Shown piece by piece: positions 31,901 through 43,330 of a DNA stretch of 64,000 nt. Location: NCBI GenBank assembly GCA_030533445.1, contig CM060064.1:45627787-45691786 (forward strand), in the 5' to 3' direction. The position numbers were made by a program, and so were the translations under genes. How positions within the stretch are numbered: position 1 is the first letter of the stretch; each line of letters opens with the position of its first letter. This DNA is from Cyprinodon diabolis (Eukaryota > Chordata > Actinopteri > Cyprinodontiformes > Cyprinodontidae). The notes beneath the pieces are model-generated. The model did not search any database, had not been told where the DNA came from, and saw only the letters and a list, made by a program, of their open reading frames with translations.

Positions 31901-34900
31901 ACATCCACATAACATAGGATTTTATCATTTTACATTTTAACGCCCTTTTAAAATTCACCAAGAAAGAAGAGAAGACAGAAATATCAGCTGTGCTGCTGCC
32001 ATCAACACCTTTGTTTCTAGATGTTGGAGATCGGCCTGTTTTCCAGTGTAGTCCTGTTTCTCTGACTGTGACTAACTGGATGTGCTCTCTTCATCCTCTG
32101 ACATGGGAGCTGGCTCGGAGCTCGTCTGTCTGGCTGTGTGTTTCCTGGACGGGGCCGCCTGTGGAGCTGGTTGACAGTTGCCTTTTGTATCTATGCTTCT
32201 TTTTCTATGTCTGCTTCTGTCTCCTTGAACCCCAGTCCGCCTCAGCAGATGGCCGCTCACACTGAGCCTGGTTCTGCTGGAGGTTTCTTCCTGTTAAAAG
32301 GGAGTTTTTCCTCTCCACTGTCGCTACAAGCATGCTTAGTGTGAGGGATTGCTGAAGAGTTGAATTTAATTGAATTGAATTGAATTTTGAGAGCCAAAAG
32401 TTTCTTCAACTATTGTCACCCATTCCAGGTAGGCAATAAAAAGTTCTACTGGATTCACTTTGTATTAGTCTTTTTCCTGCTTCACAAAGGTAGGATGCAG
32501 CTTGACATGAAGCCATGATGGCAATTATTTTACATCCAAGTAGGATGCAGTTCTTCATTTATACACACACACATCCATTTCAAACAGATGGTATCGATAT
32601 AGGCCGATACTACACAGCCAGGTATCGGTATTGGGGCTGCAACACTAGTCGTGACCCAATAAAACTAACTGGATGTGCTCTCTTCATCCTCTGACATGGG
32701 AGCTGGCTTGGAGCTTGTCTGCCTGGCTGTGTGTTTCCTGCTTTTTCTATCTCTGCTTCTGTCTCCTTGAACCCCAGTCGGCCTCAACAGATGGCCGCTC
32801 ACACTGAGCCTGGTTCAGTTTTGGGTGCCATTTACACAACAGTTATTTCGGTTACCATTATAATTCAATTCAATTCAGTTTATTTCTATAGCGCCAAATT
32901 CACAACATGTCATCTCAGGTCACTTTCCAGTTCACCAGATCATCCAGTCAGATTGATTCAAAGTTTTCTATCTAAGGAAAACCAGTTGATTGCATCGACT
33001 CATTGACTCTTCAGCAATCCCTCACACTCAGCATGCTTGTAGCGACAGTGGAGAGGAAAAACTCCCTTTGAACAGGAACAAACCTCCAGCAGAACCAGGC
33101 TCAGTGTGAGCGGCCATCTGCTGAGGCCGACTGGGGTTCAAGGAGACAGAAGCAGAGATACAAAAAGCAGCTGTAAAAGGCGGCCCCGTCCAGGAAACAC
33201 ACAGCCAGGGAGACGATGGTATCGGTGCCCTATTTGTCGGTACTCGCCGATACCGATACCAACATTATAGTGCTGGATCGGGCCCCCGCCCGATACTGGT
33301 ATCGGTATCGGTGCAACTCTAGTCACAACACCAAACTGAAGACAATAAATTCCTGTTTAACCCAAACATTAATATGTAGAATAACTAAATGCAGACAACC
33401 TATAATCATGCAGTTTGCTCACCAGAAATTCCTTCAAGAAGGGGTACCAAGATGGATGCCAGGGAAAACCATCGCTCAAGAGACCCGTATGAAGCAGGCC
33501 AATCAAAATGTGGATTACCTTTGACAGAAAAAAGACAATCAGATACCTGTGATAAAAACCTTTGATTCACACTGGACAGATTTATTTTCATTTATCCTGA
33601 CTCTTCAATGCGTCCATTAAGAAGTTTACTTTGCTCTGATTCTAGTTCAGGGTTATATTCGTTCAAATTCAATCATTCAGAGAGCAGACGCCGCCCATCC
33701 TCCGCTCGGGCAGTTTTTATCAAACCGGATGTCGTATTTGGAACAAATACTTTGATTGGATGAAAAAGATCTGAGCGTCGATGGCGTGGTTCATTTACCA
33801 GAGGTGGAAAGTAACGAAATACTCAAGTTACTGTACCGAGTAGGTTTTTTGTGTATTTTGTATTTTTCAAGTAGTTTTTAAAATCAGTAATTTAAATTTT
33901 ACTTGATTACGTTTTGAGTGAAGTATTGTATTTCGTTACATTACAAATCCATCCGTTACTGAGTAAAAAAAAACTTTGGAAAACTGAAAGGAAGACAAAA
34001 AATGGGGCCCGGAAGCACTACAGCGAGTGACGTGATCAGCATGTAGATCTAGGCTACCAGGCGCCAAGTCTTTCTGTAGGAGATTGGGAACGAGATGGAG
34101 GTGGATCAGGACAGCGACGACGGTTCAGAGAACGTTTTACTAGAAATGCTAGCTTAAACATCGAATTCTGCTGCCCAAAACGACGAAAATCCTCGGTCAC
34201 ATTTGAAAGACTGCTTTTCATTTAAATTCAAGAGGGCCGACAGCATCATCATGCAATGCCAGATGTGTCTGCCAAAGGTGACTGAACTGGCAGCATTCAA
34301 TAACTTCACATCTAATCTGCGGAAGCATGTTTTGGTAAGTATTTAGTGCATTGGTACTTCAAACAAAGTTTTCATGACTAATAGCCAATTAGCAAAACAA
34401 CCTGTTTCATGGCATTGCTAATTTTGTCTGGCACAGGAGTGGCTTGGGAAAATAAATTGCTAAAAAAAAACAAAGTATTTCATTTAAGTCAGTGTTTCCC
34501 ACAGCACTATCTTGGCGAGGTTGGCAACAGTTTTTTTTTTATGTAACTAAGTAACTTTACTTAAAATACATTTTAAATTAGCTACTTATTACTTTTACTT
34601 GAGTAATTTTTCTGATGGGTAATTTTACTTGTACTTGAGTAATATTTCATCCAAGTATTGGTACTTTTACTTGAGTATGATATTTTAGTACTTTTTCCAC
34701 CTCTGTCATTTACATACATTTATTAAGTCGCGAGCGGAGAAACAGCCGAGCACACAGCTATGAAGCGTGCACAGAGATGGAACTGAGCGAGAGGACAGTG
34801 GGTTTTAGAAGAGTTTTTCAGAGTTTAATGCCAGTGTGTTTCTCAATGCGCAAACGGATTGTGTCCTGCATGCTGAAACAGAAGGCACAAATATCGCTCC

Positions 34901-35146
34901 ATACGCGCCTGGAAATCAAACCACACACGCGCAGAGAAGGGACGAGGACTTGTGTGGAGTCACATACTGGGGCCCCGTGATACACCACCCCACACACACG
35001 TAAACGTGTGTGTGGGGATTAGTTTATGAGTCTGTTTGAAGTGAAGGTAATTGTAAGAGTTTTTATTCCAAAAAGATTTAAAACAATCCACTGGACTTTG
35101 TTTCCAAGTTTGAAGACGTTTCGCTCCCATTCAGGAAGGTTTTCAA

Positions 35147-35182
<36 letters not shown>

Positions 35183-36127
35183 GGATTGACGTTCAGGATT
35201 TTTAACGTCCTTCGGGCAACTGACTTTCACATTTCATTTGCCCAGAAACTATTTTTACTTGCCCAGTATAATTTGATAAATATGTTCCTAATATTCATTT
35301 TTTTTATATATATCAATGAAACATTTTTGTTTTTTAAATGTTTTTTGTAATTCAGTATTTTTTAAGTTTCCTGGTGTGTATCTGCATGCGTCAGATAATG
35401 AACTCAAGCCTACATTACCGTGTTAACATGCTTTTCAAACTAGACTTTGCTTTAAACTGTTGTGTGCTTGGAAAAATATAAATTGTAATGTTAAAAATCT
35501 AAAAAAAACTTGACAGGTTAAAAACTTAATATAAATCACAAGACACAATTCAATGTCACAAATGAATAATTTTTATTTTAGAGTCACGGTATGTTTATAC
35601 AAGATAATACTATTAATATAATGTGACTCCTCTAGAGAATCATTATTCATAGTTATTTTATTCAGGGTTTCCACAGTCTGACATCATTTCAGAATTCCCT
35701 GACTTTTAACTGACTCAGGATTAGTTTTCCCTGATAAAATAAATGCAGCAACAAGACAATAATAATAACATAACAGGTCACCAATCTAACATGTTTAGCT
35801 CTATAACATTTAAATGCACCTCTCCAATGTTTAAGAGAAAAAAATTTAATGAACATTTTTTAATGTATGACCTGCATCACTATACAGAAGACTGCCATAT
35901 GATAGCGCTTTCTAGCTTGTTGGTCGTTTTGGTAACTACATCAAAATTACCGCTAGGTGGACAAAAATCACGCCATCTGGCGGAAAATCACCTGCCTTTT
36001 TCAAATCACGCACTTTTTTCAAATCACGCAAGAATGTGTACAAAACAACAAAGATAGCGCCGGCAACGCTTCTGGGTCGTTTTCAGCGAATGTCTGTGAT
36101 TTTAAAGTAATTTGGAGTGATAATTAC

Positions 36128-36171
<44 letters not shown>

Positions 36172-38249
36172 GTATATATATAAACACAGCAAAATCCTTT
36201 GTCATCTTTACCGTAGACAGGCTGCAGCCATGTCCCGAATTCTTCGTTTTCCATCCACTTTTGTTGAAATTTGCATTTTCTCATTACCTTTTTCTCCGCC
36301 TCGAGCTTCTTTTCCGAATATGCGGCTTTACGATCAAACAGTTCCGCGCAAACACATGAAACCAGTTATATCTGATATAATATATCTGAAGAAATTGTTT
36401 TTATAAACATTTATTTTTTAATTAAAGCTTTTTAAATGCCATGATATTCACATTTAATGAATTTCAATGCCAATTAGGGCCTTAATTTAAAAAATAATAA
36501 TTTAATGACTTTTAATGATTTTTAATGACCCGTGGAAACCCTGTAGGATTGATTGATAGGTGGTGTAACGCCGCTTACTGTATATGGGCAATATAATAAT
36601 ACCTTTAGCAAGGATCCAGACAGAATATCAGTAATGCAGTATAATGTGTTTCACTAAACAAGGTTATAAGATCATATTCCAGATTCCTCAGTCTCACAGG
36701 CTGGCTTTCTGACTATTTGAATGAATGACTTGATTTTAGACAGAACCTGGTTGAATTTTAAATTTAAAATGTGGAGCAGAGTTTATCCATATATCTATAT
36801 AATGTCTAGTGGTGCTGTGATAAATACCCCGGTGCACTTTGGGCAGCACCAATCCAGCACCAACATGATCAAACCCCTATTTTAACCCTTAATGTAATTA
36901 ACTTTAAGACATTTTTACTCATTTTCAGAATATTTTTGCAGTGTTGGCAAACAGCTACCATGCACTGGAAAAAACCCTCTAAAAATGAGCAAAAATGTCT
37001 AAAATTAAGTGTATTTACTGCTAATTTGAGGACGTAAAAAAGATGATGTCACAATGGAATGAGTATTTTTACTTGTTAGATTTATTATTTATACATCATG
37101 TGCATTGTTATTCTGATAGCCAGATTAGACAGAGTAGAAGGCCTTCCTTCACATTGTGGATGTCACTGTGTGTACGGAGGTCATCAAATCAGGACAGCCT
37201 TCTTGTCTTTTAAAGATACACAGGATATGGGCACATCTTGGAGCCGGACTGATAGAGGAGAGCTATCTGCAGCCCTTGGGCTTTGATGGCGTGTCCGTTT
37301 CTGATACGGACAACCAAGCATTTACCTGATGCAACACATAGACTCATGAGCTATAAGAAGGAGAAGATGACCTTGTTCGGGGCTCAATCTTTGCCGGACG
37401 CTCGCGGACGTGTTTTTGAGCCCACAGCTGTGCAAGCTCCAAGCATTTTCTCTGTCCTGTAACGACCTGATCTGGAATAAACTCTGTTATTTTTTACTGC
37501 TGTTTTATAGTCATTTTTATGTGTTTTTACCCAGTTTGAGTTAAGAGTAGTAAATAACTTGCTCCCAGGAAAAGGACCGTGAGGAAGCCCCCGAGGCGCA
37601 AAAGCTTTTTTTAAGGGACATAAACATACACATAAAATTAGATATTTAAATAATATGCATTTGAAATTAGACAATGCATTTGTGTTTGCTTATCTTAAAT
37701 GTAAATTGTCTTGTTCCACTGGCAACGTGTCCAACTTACCTCCTCAAATCAAGAACAAATGCACCTATTTTAAGAAAAACTTGACTTATCTAAATTTCGA
37801 TCTTTTCCATTGTAGCGTTTTTGCATCACCCCAGTGCTAGTCGGTGTATTTTATTATGTAGTTATAACTGCGGTTACAAAATATACTTTACCTACATATC
37901 TATTTATTTAGTATCATTAACTATTTTAATTTGGCATCTCATTGAAGGGAAAAACACGTACAAAATGTCTTTTTAAATGTGCATGTACATCAATTCAGGC
38001 TTCAAGGGGTTAAATAAAAGCTTAACTCAGTAGAAACAAAGCAAGGAAGCAGATTCAGAGGGTTTAGGAAGCAGTAGATGTTGCTGCTCACCCCCAGCAG
38101 AAACTGAGGCTTCCCCTGGACCTCCCCCAGCGGCTGAGGAGCACATGGGGCTCCAGCAAAGGCTCTTCATGATCTGGCCAACGACTGTGAGGGTCGGGGA
38201 TGATGGTGATAACAGAGACGCCATCGTTATTGCTTATGCTCATGGACAT
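28860..38249 (-). CDS. MS4A-like gene C, convergent on the minus strand, probably a pseudogene
   Basis: Six segments on the minus strand line up with an MS4A protein: 38249-38092 (N-terminus), 33518-33423 (TM1/TM2), 31674-31618 (TM2), 31488-31384 (TM3), 29334-29212 (TM4) and 28925-28860 (tail and stop). The five downstream exons are phase 0 at both ends and open. The first coding exon is 158 bp and its recognisable N-terminal, middle and 3' peptides lie in three frames, so translation from the ATG would fail. The gene converges on the plus-strand MS4A locus, the two 3' ends about 2.7 kb apart. Introns hold hAT and L2 insertions. If the frameshifts are sequencing errors the gene would encode a normal MS4A of about 230 residues. 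Confidence 0.75.
29212..29334 (-). CDS. MS4A-like gene C, TM4 exon
   Basis: 123 bp, 41 codons, TTTCTAG acceptor and GTGAAC donor. It reads [20 protein letters not shown], then [16 protein letters not shown]. It closely matches the plus-strand TM4 exon at 26020. Confidence 0.85.
29518..30110. repeat. probable degenerate hAT-like MITE
   Basis: Starts CAGAGGTGTCAAAAGTATT and contains stretches about adding or lacking AAAGTA/TACTT motifs as in the CAGAGGTG-ended hAT family at 33799. The right end is unclear. Confidence 0.35.
30124..31016. mobile_element. hAT-like non-autonomous element, 893 bp
   Basis: The ends are CAGGGGG at left and CCCTG at right, with ACTCAAC on both sides (7 of an expected 8-bp duplication). 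The interior is a copy, in opposite orientation, of 42350-43175. It sits in the TM4-TM3 intron of MS4A gene C. Confidence 0.75.
31384..31488 (-). CDS. MS4A-like gene C, TM3 exon
   Basis: 105 bp, 35 codons, ATTTCAG acceptor and GTGAGC donor: [20 protein letters not shown], then [15 protein letters not shown]. Half the length of the plus-strand equivalent because the loop after TM3 is short. Confidence 0.85.
31618..31674 (-). CDS. MS4A-like gene C, TM2 exon
   Basis: 57 bp, 19 codons: [19 protein letters not shown], with TTTTCAG acceptor and GTAAGC donor. Confidence 0.85.
31980..32385 (+). mobile_element. L2-like LINE 3' UTR fragment
   Basis: Contains the family block GTTAAAAGGGAGTTTTTCCT and ends in TTGAATTGAATTGAATTGAA repeats (32360-32388), the 3' tail of this LINE. 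5' truncated, non-coding. Confidence 0.7.
32387..33325. repeat. GATACC-type repeat split by head-to-head L2 tails
   Basis: 32387-32650 is the reverse complement of much of the repeat at 7190-7575, and 33217-33325 is its end. Between them lie an L2-like 3' fragment on plus (32660-32830) and another on minus (32862-33210), forming a large imperfect inverted repeat. Confidence 0.55.
33423..33518 (-). CDS. MS4A-like gene C, TM1/TM2 exon
   Basis: 96 bp, 32 codons: [20 protein letters not shown], then [12 protein letters not shown]. The acceptor is GTCAAAG (AAG rather than the usual CAG) and the donor GTGAGC. Six codons shorter than copy A. Confidence 0.8.
33799..34705. mobile_element. hAT element, non-autonomous, 907 bp, perfect 8-bp TSD
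   Basis: The ends are CAGAGGTGGAAAGTAACG and the complement of CAGAGGTGGAAAAAGTACT, flanked by TCATTTAC on both sides (33791-33798, 34706-34713). The interior keeps part of a BED-type zinc finger on plus ([20 protein letters not shown], then LRKHV) from the parent transposase, followed by a GTAAGT donor-like site at 34336, but no catalytic domain. Confidence 0.85.
34988..35017. other. perfect 13-bp hairpin, 4-nt loop
   Basis: CCCCACACACACG - TAAA - CGTGTGTGTGGGG. No T-tract or gene nearby that would make it a terminator; probably a local inverted repeat. Confidence 0.6.
35149..35179. repeat. (TA)n microsatellite
   Basis: About 15 TA units directly before a CAGGGATTGACGTT sequence that resembles a hAT terminal repeat; its other end was not found. 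Confidence 0.85.
35663..36543. mobile_element. hAT-like MITE, about 881 bp
   Basis: Terminal inverted repeat CAGGGTTTCCAC at both ends. The inner right part is made of TTTAATGACTTTTAATGA-like words. A (TA)n tract lies inside. No matching target duplication. Related in design to 56161-56995. Confidence 0.6.
36131..36180. repeat. (TA)n microsatellite
   Basis: Run of about 18 uninterrupted TA units followed by interrupted ones, inside the hAT-like MITE. Confidence 0.85.
36963..37840. repeat. CACT-ended MITE interrupted by a probable solo LTR
   Basis: 36963-37090 and 37630-37835 match the two halves of the MITE at 38452-38733. Between them about 37095-37625 has LTR-like signals: GCTATAAGAAGGAG near 37350 and AATAAACTCTG near 37477. 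LTR ends and duplication were not resolved. Confidence 0.5.
38092..38249 (-). pseudogene. MS4A-like gene C, first coding exon, frameshifted
   Basis: The ATG at 38249-38247 opens [20 protein letters not shown], which has the style of fish MS4A N-termini. The middle peptide [14 protein letters not shown] is in the next frame and the end [10 protein letters not shown], which joins correctly to VIHILIGLL of the next exon at a GTGAGC donor, is in the third. The exon length of 158 is not a multiple of three. Two small indels, or assembly errors, are needed to explain it. Confidence 0.6.
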
Positions 38250-38451
38250 CCTTCCTGCTCCTGGAAGCTGAACAGAGAAGGCAAATTATCTCAATTTAAT
38301 AAAAACAGAAAAGGAGCAGAAAACTTCTTACAAGCTCTACTAAACAAGGTCAACAAAGCAAATGTGTTTTTAAAAATGTTGATGTATGTTTTTAATAAAC
38401 AACTTGACTAACATTAATAATTTAGTGTTGGTGTACATTTCCATACTTGTA

Positions 38452-38733
38452 CACTACAAAAACCATCTAGAAATAAGCAAAAACTTACTTTAATTAAATT
38501 TATTTTTCCCTAATTTGAGTAGGTATACGGTATAAGATGATTTGCCAATGGAATTAGTTTTTTTATCTTAAAACAAGATAATTAGATAATATGCACTTCA
38601 AATAAGACAATGCAATTGTTATTTCTTATTTTAAATGTAAACTGTCTTGTTCGATTGGCATAATGTCTCACTTACCTCCTCAATTCAAGAAAAAATGCAC
38701 TTCTTTTAAGAAAAAAGGACATTTTTTGCAGTG
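38452..38733. repeat. MITE with CACT(A/G)CAAAAA ends, about 282 bp
   Basis: Left end CACTACAAAAACCAT, right end the complement of CACTGCAAAAAATGT. It contains AAGACAATGCAATTG and CTTGTTCGATTGGCA, shared with the split copy at 36963-37840. Non-coding. Confidence 0.65.
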
Positions 38734-39164
38734 CATGCAATGAAAAATGTGTTAGGAACCAGAAGGTGCCTCATTATAGGTGAAAATTTAAATAATAAAA
38801 TAAAATGATTATCTATTAGTCAAAAGCACGTTATGGGCGAGTATGAATTCATTAATTACTACATTTTCAAAATTCTATAGCTATATTATTTCATATTGTA
38901 GAAATGTTATTCTGCAGTAAACAGAAGCTGAACGACACTCCACTTCGCCCAGTTCCTGTTTGCACCTAAAGAGTAGCAGCCAGAGTGAACGAAAGCAGGA
39001 GGAACCAGAAACGACCAACCAACCAAACCTCCACCCAGCTGCATCTGAAGTGTCGAGGTTCATTTTGTTTCTCATGGCAGGAACTTTGAACTCGTTGATA
39101 AAATTCATCCTGTCTGTTGAAATTACCACGTTAATCGCCACCACAATGTCATCAGTCTAAGCCC

Positions 39165-39715
39165 CTCCCCTCAGGGCTGCGTCCTGAGCCCCCTGCCGTT
39201 CACCCTGATGACACACAACTGCGTCCCCAGGTTCACCACCGATCACATGGTGAAGTTTGCAGACGACACCACAGTGGTGGGCCTCATCAGAGACGACAAC
39301 GACCTGGACTACAGAGAGGAGGTGGAGCAGCTGGTGGTGCAGAGATAACAGCCTGATCCTGAAGGTGGAGAAGATTAAGGAGATCATGGTGGACTTCAGG
39401 AAGAACCGGCCTAACCACGCTCCACTGCTCATCAACAGCTCAGCTGTAGAGGTGGTCAGCAGCGCCGCATTCATCACAGACACCCTCACCTGGACTGGAA
39501 ACACCACCTCACTGGTCAAAAGGGCCCAGAAGCGCTTGGACTTCCTGCAGAGGATGAGGAGACCCCCCCCCCCCTTCCATCTTCTCCAGAAGCACCATAG
39601 AGAGCGTTCTGACCAGCTTTCTCACTGTGTGGTGTGGAGGCTGCAGCGCCTCAGACTGGAAGAAGGTGAAAACAGCAGAGAGGATCATGGGGGCTCCTCT
39701 TCCCTCCATTAAAGA
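39165..39715 (+). mobile_element. non-LTR reverse transcriptase fragment
   Basis: Plus strand: QGCVLSPLPFTLMTHNC, then the catalytic FADD in VKFADDTTVVGLIRD (39256-39267), KEIMVDFRKNRPNHAPLLI and LVKRAQKRLDFLQRMRR. These are palm and thumb segments of a fish LINE (Rex1/Babar-like or related, unverified). Frameshifts lie near 39345 and elsewhere. Confidence 0.75.
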
Positions 39716-39759
39716 CCCCTCTATCTCTCTCGCTCAGACATCTTGTAGCTCTGAGGCCT

Positions 39760-41600
39760 GAATGAATGAAACTCAGCAACTGCCACCCCAAAAGAAATCC
39801 TTGCCACCCAGCTAAAACCATTAACACTGTTTGAATTTTAAGGACATTTGCGAAGAAAACAGTCAAATTTCTGAGTGGACTTGAATGCATCCTGACGCAG
39901 CACACTTCTGCTACACTTTTAATTGGTTAAGCTGACATCGTGCTCCAAACGGCTCCAAAACGAAACGCAGCAGCGGCACACAGGATCAATGAAAGGCATT
40001 TCCTTGGTCGGTATCTATGTTTATTGGTATTAAATTAAATAAAAGTGCTGTTTTACCCAGCCACTCATATTCTGGAACAATATCAGGTCCTGCTTGGTAA
40101 GCAAAATGATTGAAATGGACTTGGCATGGGTTGCTTTGAGGTGGTTGGTTCCTTGAACAGCAGCCAGTGTTCTCTCAGATGAGCATACCCGGTCACAACA
40201 GCATACCCATAGTCAAAACCCATTTAACCCTTTAGTTTTGTATGAAAAATTAACTATAAACTACCTCAATGGGCATTTGTCTCTTTAGTCATGTAAAAAA
40301 AAATATTTAATTACTTACTTTTTGGTGTTTTTTGAAGCGCATGGCGATCTGACCTTAAATAATTTTTTGTGTACAAAACTAAAGGGATCAACGCAAATCT
40401 GACATCTTGCGCATCCGTATTTCCTATAGGTATGCTGGTCTGACAGAACACCGGCACCGGCCATCTACGCTGCACTCCTCTCTCCTCCAACTAGCAAGCA
40501 AACATGTGAAAGATATTTGAGTTAATTCAAATGAAACAAAAATAGACTCTACAGATAAAAATATCATATTGTACAAAAAAATAACCAAAATAAAATAAAC
40601 CAGCTGATCCATGCATGGTAATAGAAATAAGAACTTTTTCACGCACAGTGAAGTCCTGCAACTATGGACTTTGGCAAAGCAAGCTTTACAGGTCATGGAA
40701 CAAATGAAACCCAGGAGTGAAACATCTACAAGCTGGTGGGTAATGAAAAGGAACATTGCAATAAAATTGCAATCGCAGTAATGGTGGAAAATAATAGCAT
40801 TTTTGACTTTTGGCAAAATCGTTCAGCCCTAATACACGCACACATGATCCTCCCCCCACCCCTTCAATTTAATAATTAAATTAAAGTATATAAGCTAGAA
40901 AAGCTACACTAAGTTCTGCCAGTTGTTTCTATATCACTGGAAGTGCTCTGAGTTACTCAATAAAAGAGTTAAGTAAATCAGCAGCTGACTTTGTTTTTTT
41001 AATGTTGCAATAACCTTGTGGTGTATTTTCGATTACTGATGGCAAATAGAAAATCAATATTCACAAATTGAAAGTAATCTGTTATTCAAATCGGGACGTC
41101 AACAATCATTATCAAATCTGGAAGCCAGACAAATGAACCACCCTAGTTTTTCCTGTATGTATAAGTCTTATCAATGTGCAACAGAAGGTTAACTATGGAA
41201 TCGTACTCTAACTGGTTTCGTCAAAAGTCAAACTGCAGCTGTCAGCAAAAACACCAACTGCAAAGTTTCCAAATAAGGCAGGAACAGCAAACCCAGAGGT
41301 CATCTTGTATCTAACATAAAACTGAGTATTTAATCATGTATACAAGGTTGAAATTACCTAAATTTCTTTTTAACAGACTCCACTAGCTTTGTTCAAAATG
41401 TGCATAATCCTATGCATTTTAATCTTCATACTTTGGATCTTGTGTTGTCATATAACATTGATTTTAATGAAATAACAGTATCTCCTAACAACCCTGCCCT
41501 GACTGCTTTTTAATAACCTTCAAACTTACTTTAACATACAATCTTTTTTACATTTTTCATTTTAGCAGATCATAATAAATTGTAAAGAATCTATTTCATT
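39760..41600. other. no gene recognised
   Basis: AT-rich intergenic DNA. The minus-strand open frame 40816-40424 has no recognisable domain or codon signature. Confidence 0.4.
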
Positions 41601-41628
41601 TTTTTTTTATCTCCTCCGTATCACTCAC

Positions 41629-41693
41629 CGACTGGGGGTACAGATGCTGCACCAAACCAGGAAGGCTGTAGCTGGAACCGAATTCAACAAATC
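41629..41693 (-). other. candidate isolated exon
   Basis: Minus strand: TTTAATTTCAG acceptor, 65 bp, then CAGTCG and a strong GTGAGTGA donor. One frame reads FVEFGSSYSLPGLVQHLYPQ without stop. It matches no family I recognise. It lies 3.4 kb upstream of MS4A gene C, so it could be a 5' untranslated exon of that gene, or chance. Confidence 0.25.
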
Positions 41694-42349
41694 CTGAAAT
41701 TAAACTGTTGTTAGGAACGGTCTCTTTTAAGGAGTTTTCATGACCAAATGTTGGACATTTGAAAATGCTAATGTAGCTGCAACTAATGGGGGTTCATCCA
41801 ATTTTAAAAAGACAGTTAACCATAGGATGATTTTTAAAGATGGTCATAAAGTGCTTAACTCGATACGTGTTTATTGTAGAATTGGAAAAAAAAAAAGGTC
41901 ACAGATCTCAGAGGCGACACAGGGCAGGAAAAGTTTCGGACAGGGTGAATATTTTCTAGTCAAAGCCAGATAAACAGAGAGAAATCGATAAAACTGGATG
42001 CCAAGAAAAAAAACAAGAAAAAAATCTAAAGTGACCTTATTAATAATTACCTCGCAATCAATATCTGGAAAAATGTGATGCAGCCTGAGGTTTACCGTGT
42101 AAGATTACAGGTTAGATGTTCAGTGACAGTTTGAATCATTCAAGATAATGAAAGAACTTCAGCGTTGATCAGTTTACTTAGAATTAAAAGACTTTACATG
42201 AACATTATTCTGATATAATACATAATCGGATCAATTAGAAGCTGTCCTCATTTAAATGATAAGTAAGAGTAATTCAGTTCCATTTACCCAGTATATTGTA
42301 AGTAAAAGAATTAATGAAGGCAAACTTGTCATAAATTAAATATTATAAT

Positions 42350-43175
42350 CAGGGGCGGACTTAGGAAATTTGAGGCCCTCTGAATTAAGAAGACAACACA
42401 TAAAACAGACCTATTGAACGATACAGAATTTTTTATAGAATAGACATACATTATCTGTCATACCTTTATTCCCTCTCTTCTTATCCCTTTTCTTGCTGTT
42501 TTCCTCTCTATATTTTCTTCTGTCCCTTTTTCTTTTCATATTGGCAATGTGCTCAGGTGACTCTTCAAAAGGAATGAAAGGTTTTTTCCAATCGCTAAGC
42601 CCATTCTCACTTAGCTGATTCCTCCTTCCTGTGTTTCTCCATTTTTCATTTGGATGAAATAATAGCTGCATGAATCATGACAGCAGACAAGATAGAGGAG
42701 AGCAGGAGGCGGGGTTACCAATCTACTTGCTCTGGAGAGCAGAGTTCGCTGCTTTTAGATGTTGTCTCCAAAGTCTCCAGTAGCAGAAAAAAGTCTCTAG
42801 ATTTGGCGCTAGGAGCTTTTTAGAAATCAAAGTGCTAGAGGGGTCTGAAAAGTGGCTAAATATAGCGACTAAAGCGCTAAGTTGGCAACACTGCTCTTTG
42901 CATGGTTTGTTTTCAAATGGTTTGCTGCTGTCTGTTTGGACCTTTCTGAACATGTGCAGCAAATGGACTGATCCAATATGGTGGACGCTGAAGGGGGGGC
43001 TGAGACACACTTAATATTATAAGCATTCTGATGACATTTTTACCAAAGGATTTTAATCAAAAACATAATTAATGTGCAGAAATAAGGAATAGTTGTATTA
43101 ACCATACATGTCAAAGGAGTTTTATGGGGCCCCAGGAACTTGGGGCCTCAGGCAACTGCCTAGTATCCACCCCTG
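42350..43175. mobile_element. hAT element, non-autonomous, 826 bp, perfect 8-bp TSD
   Basis: Ends CAGGGGCGGACTTAGG and the complement of CAGGGGTGGATACTAGG; ATTATAAT on both sides (42342-42349 and 43176-43183). The interior is the reverse-complement sister of 30124-31016. Short open frames inside are not conserved as a protein. Confidence 0.9.
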
Positions 43176-43330
43176 ATTATAATCTAATAGGCATAGGATC
43201 AAATATCTTACTAGTGTAAAGGCAATGAGTGTGTGAGACATGCAGCTTTGAGCTGAGGGGATTGTTTACATTAAGGAGGACTTTGACAGGAAGCAACACT
43301 GAAGCCTGATGGAAATAAAACAGTTTATGT

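Noticed and set aside
36170..36406. Frame beginning in a TA repeat at 36170
   Set aside because: Lies in the MITE and microsatellite; no domain and no homologous frame in related MITEs.
40424..40816. 130-codon hydrophobic frame, minus strand
   Set aside because: AT-rich composition, no splice context, no recognisable family.
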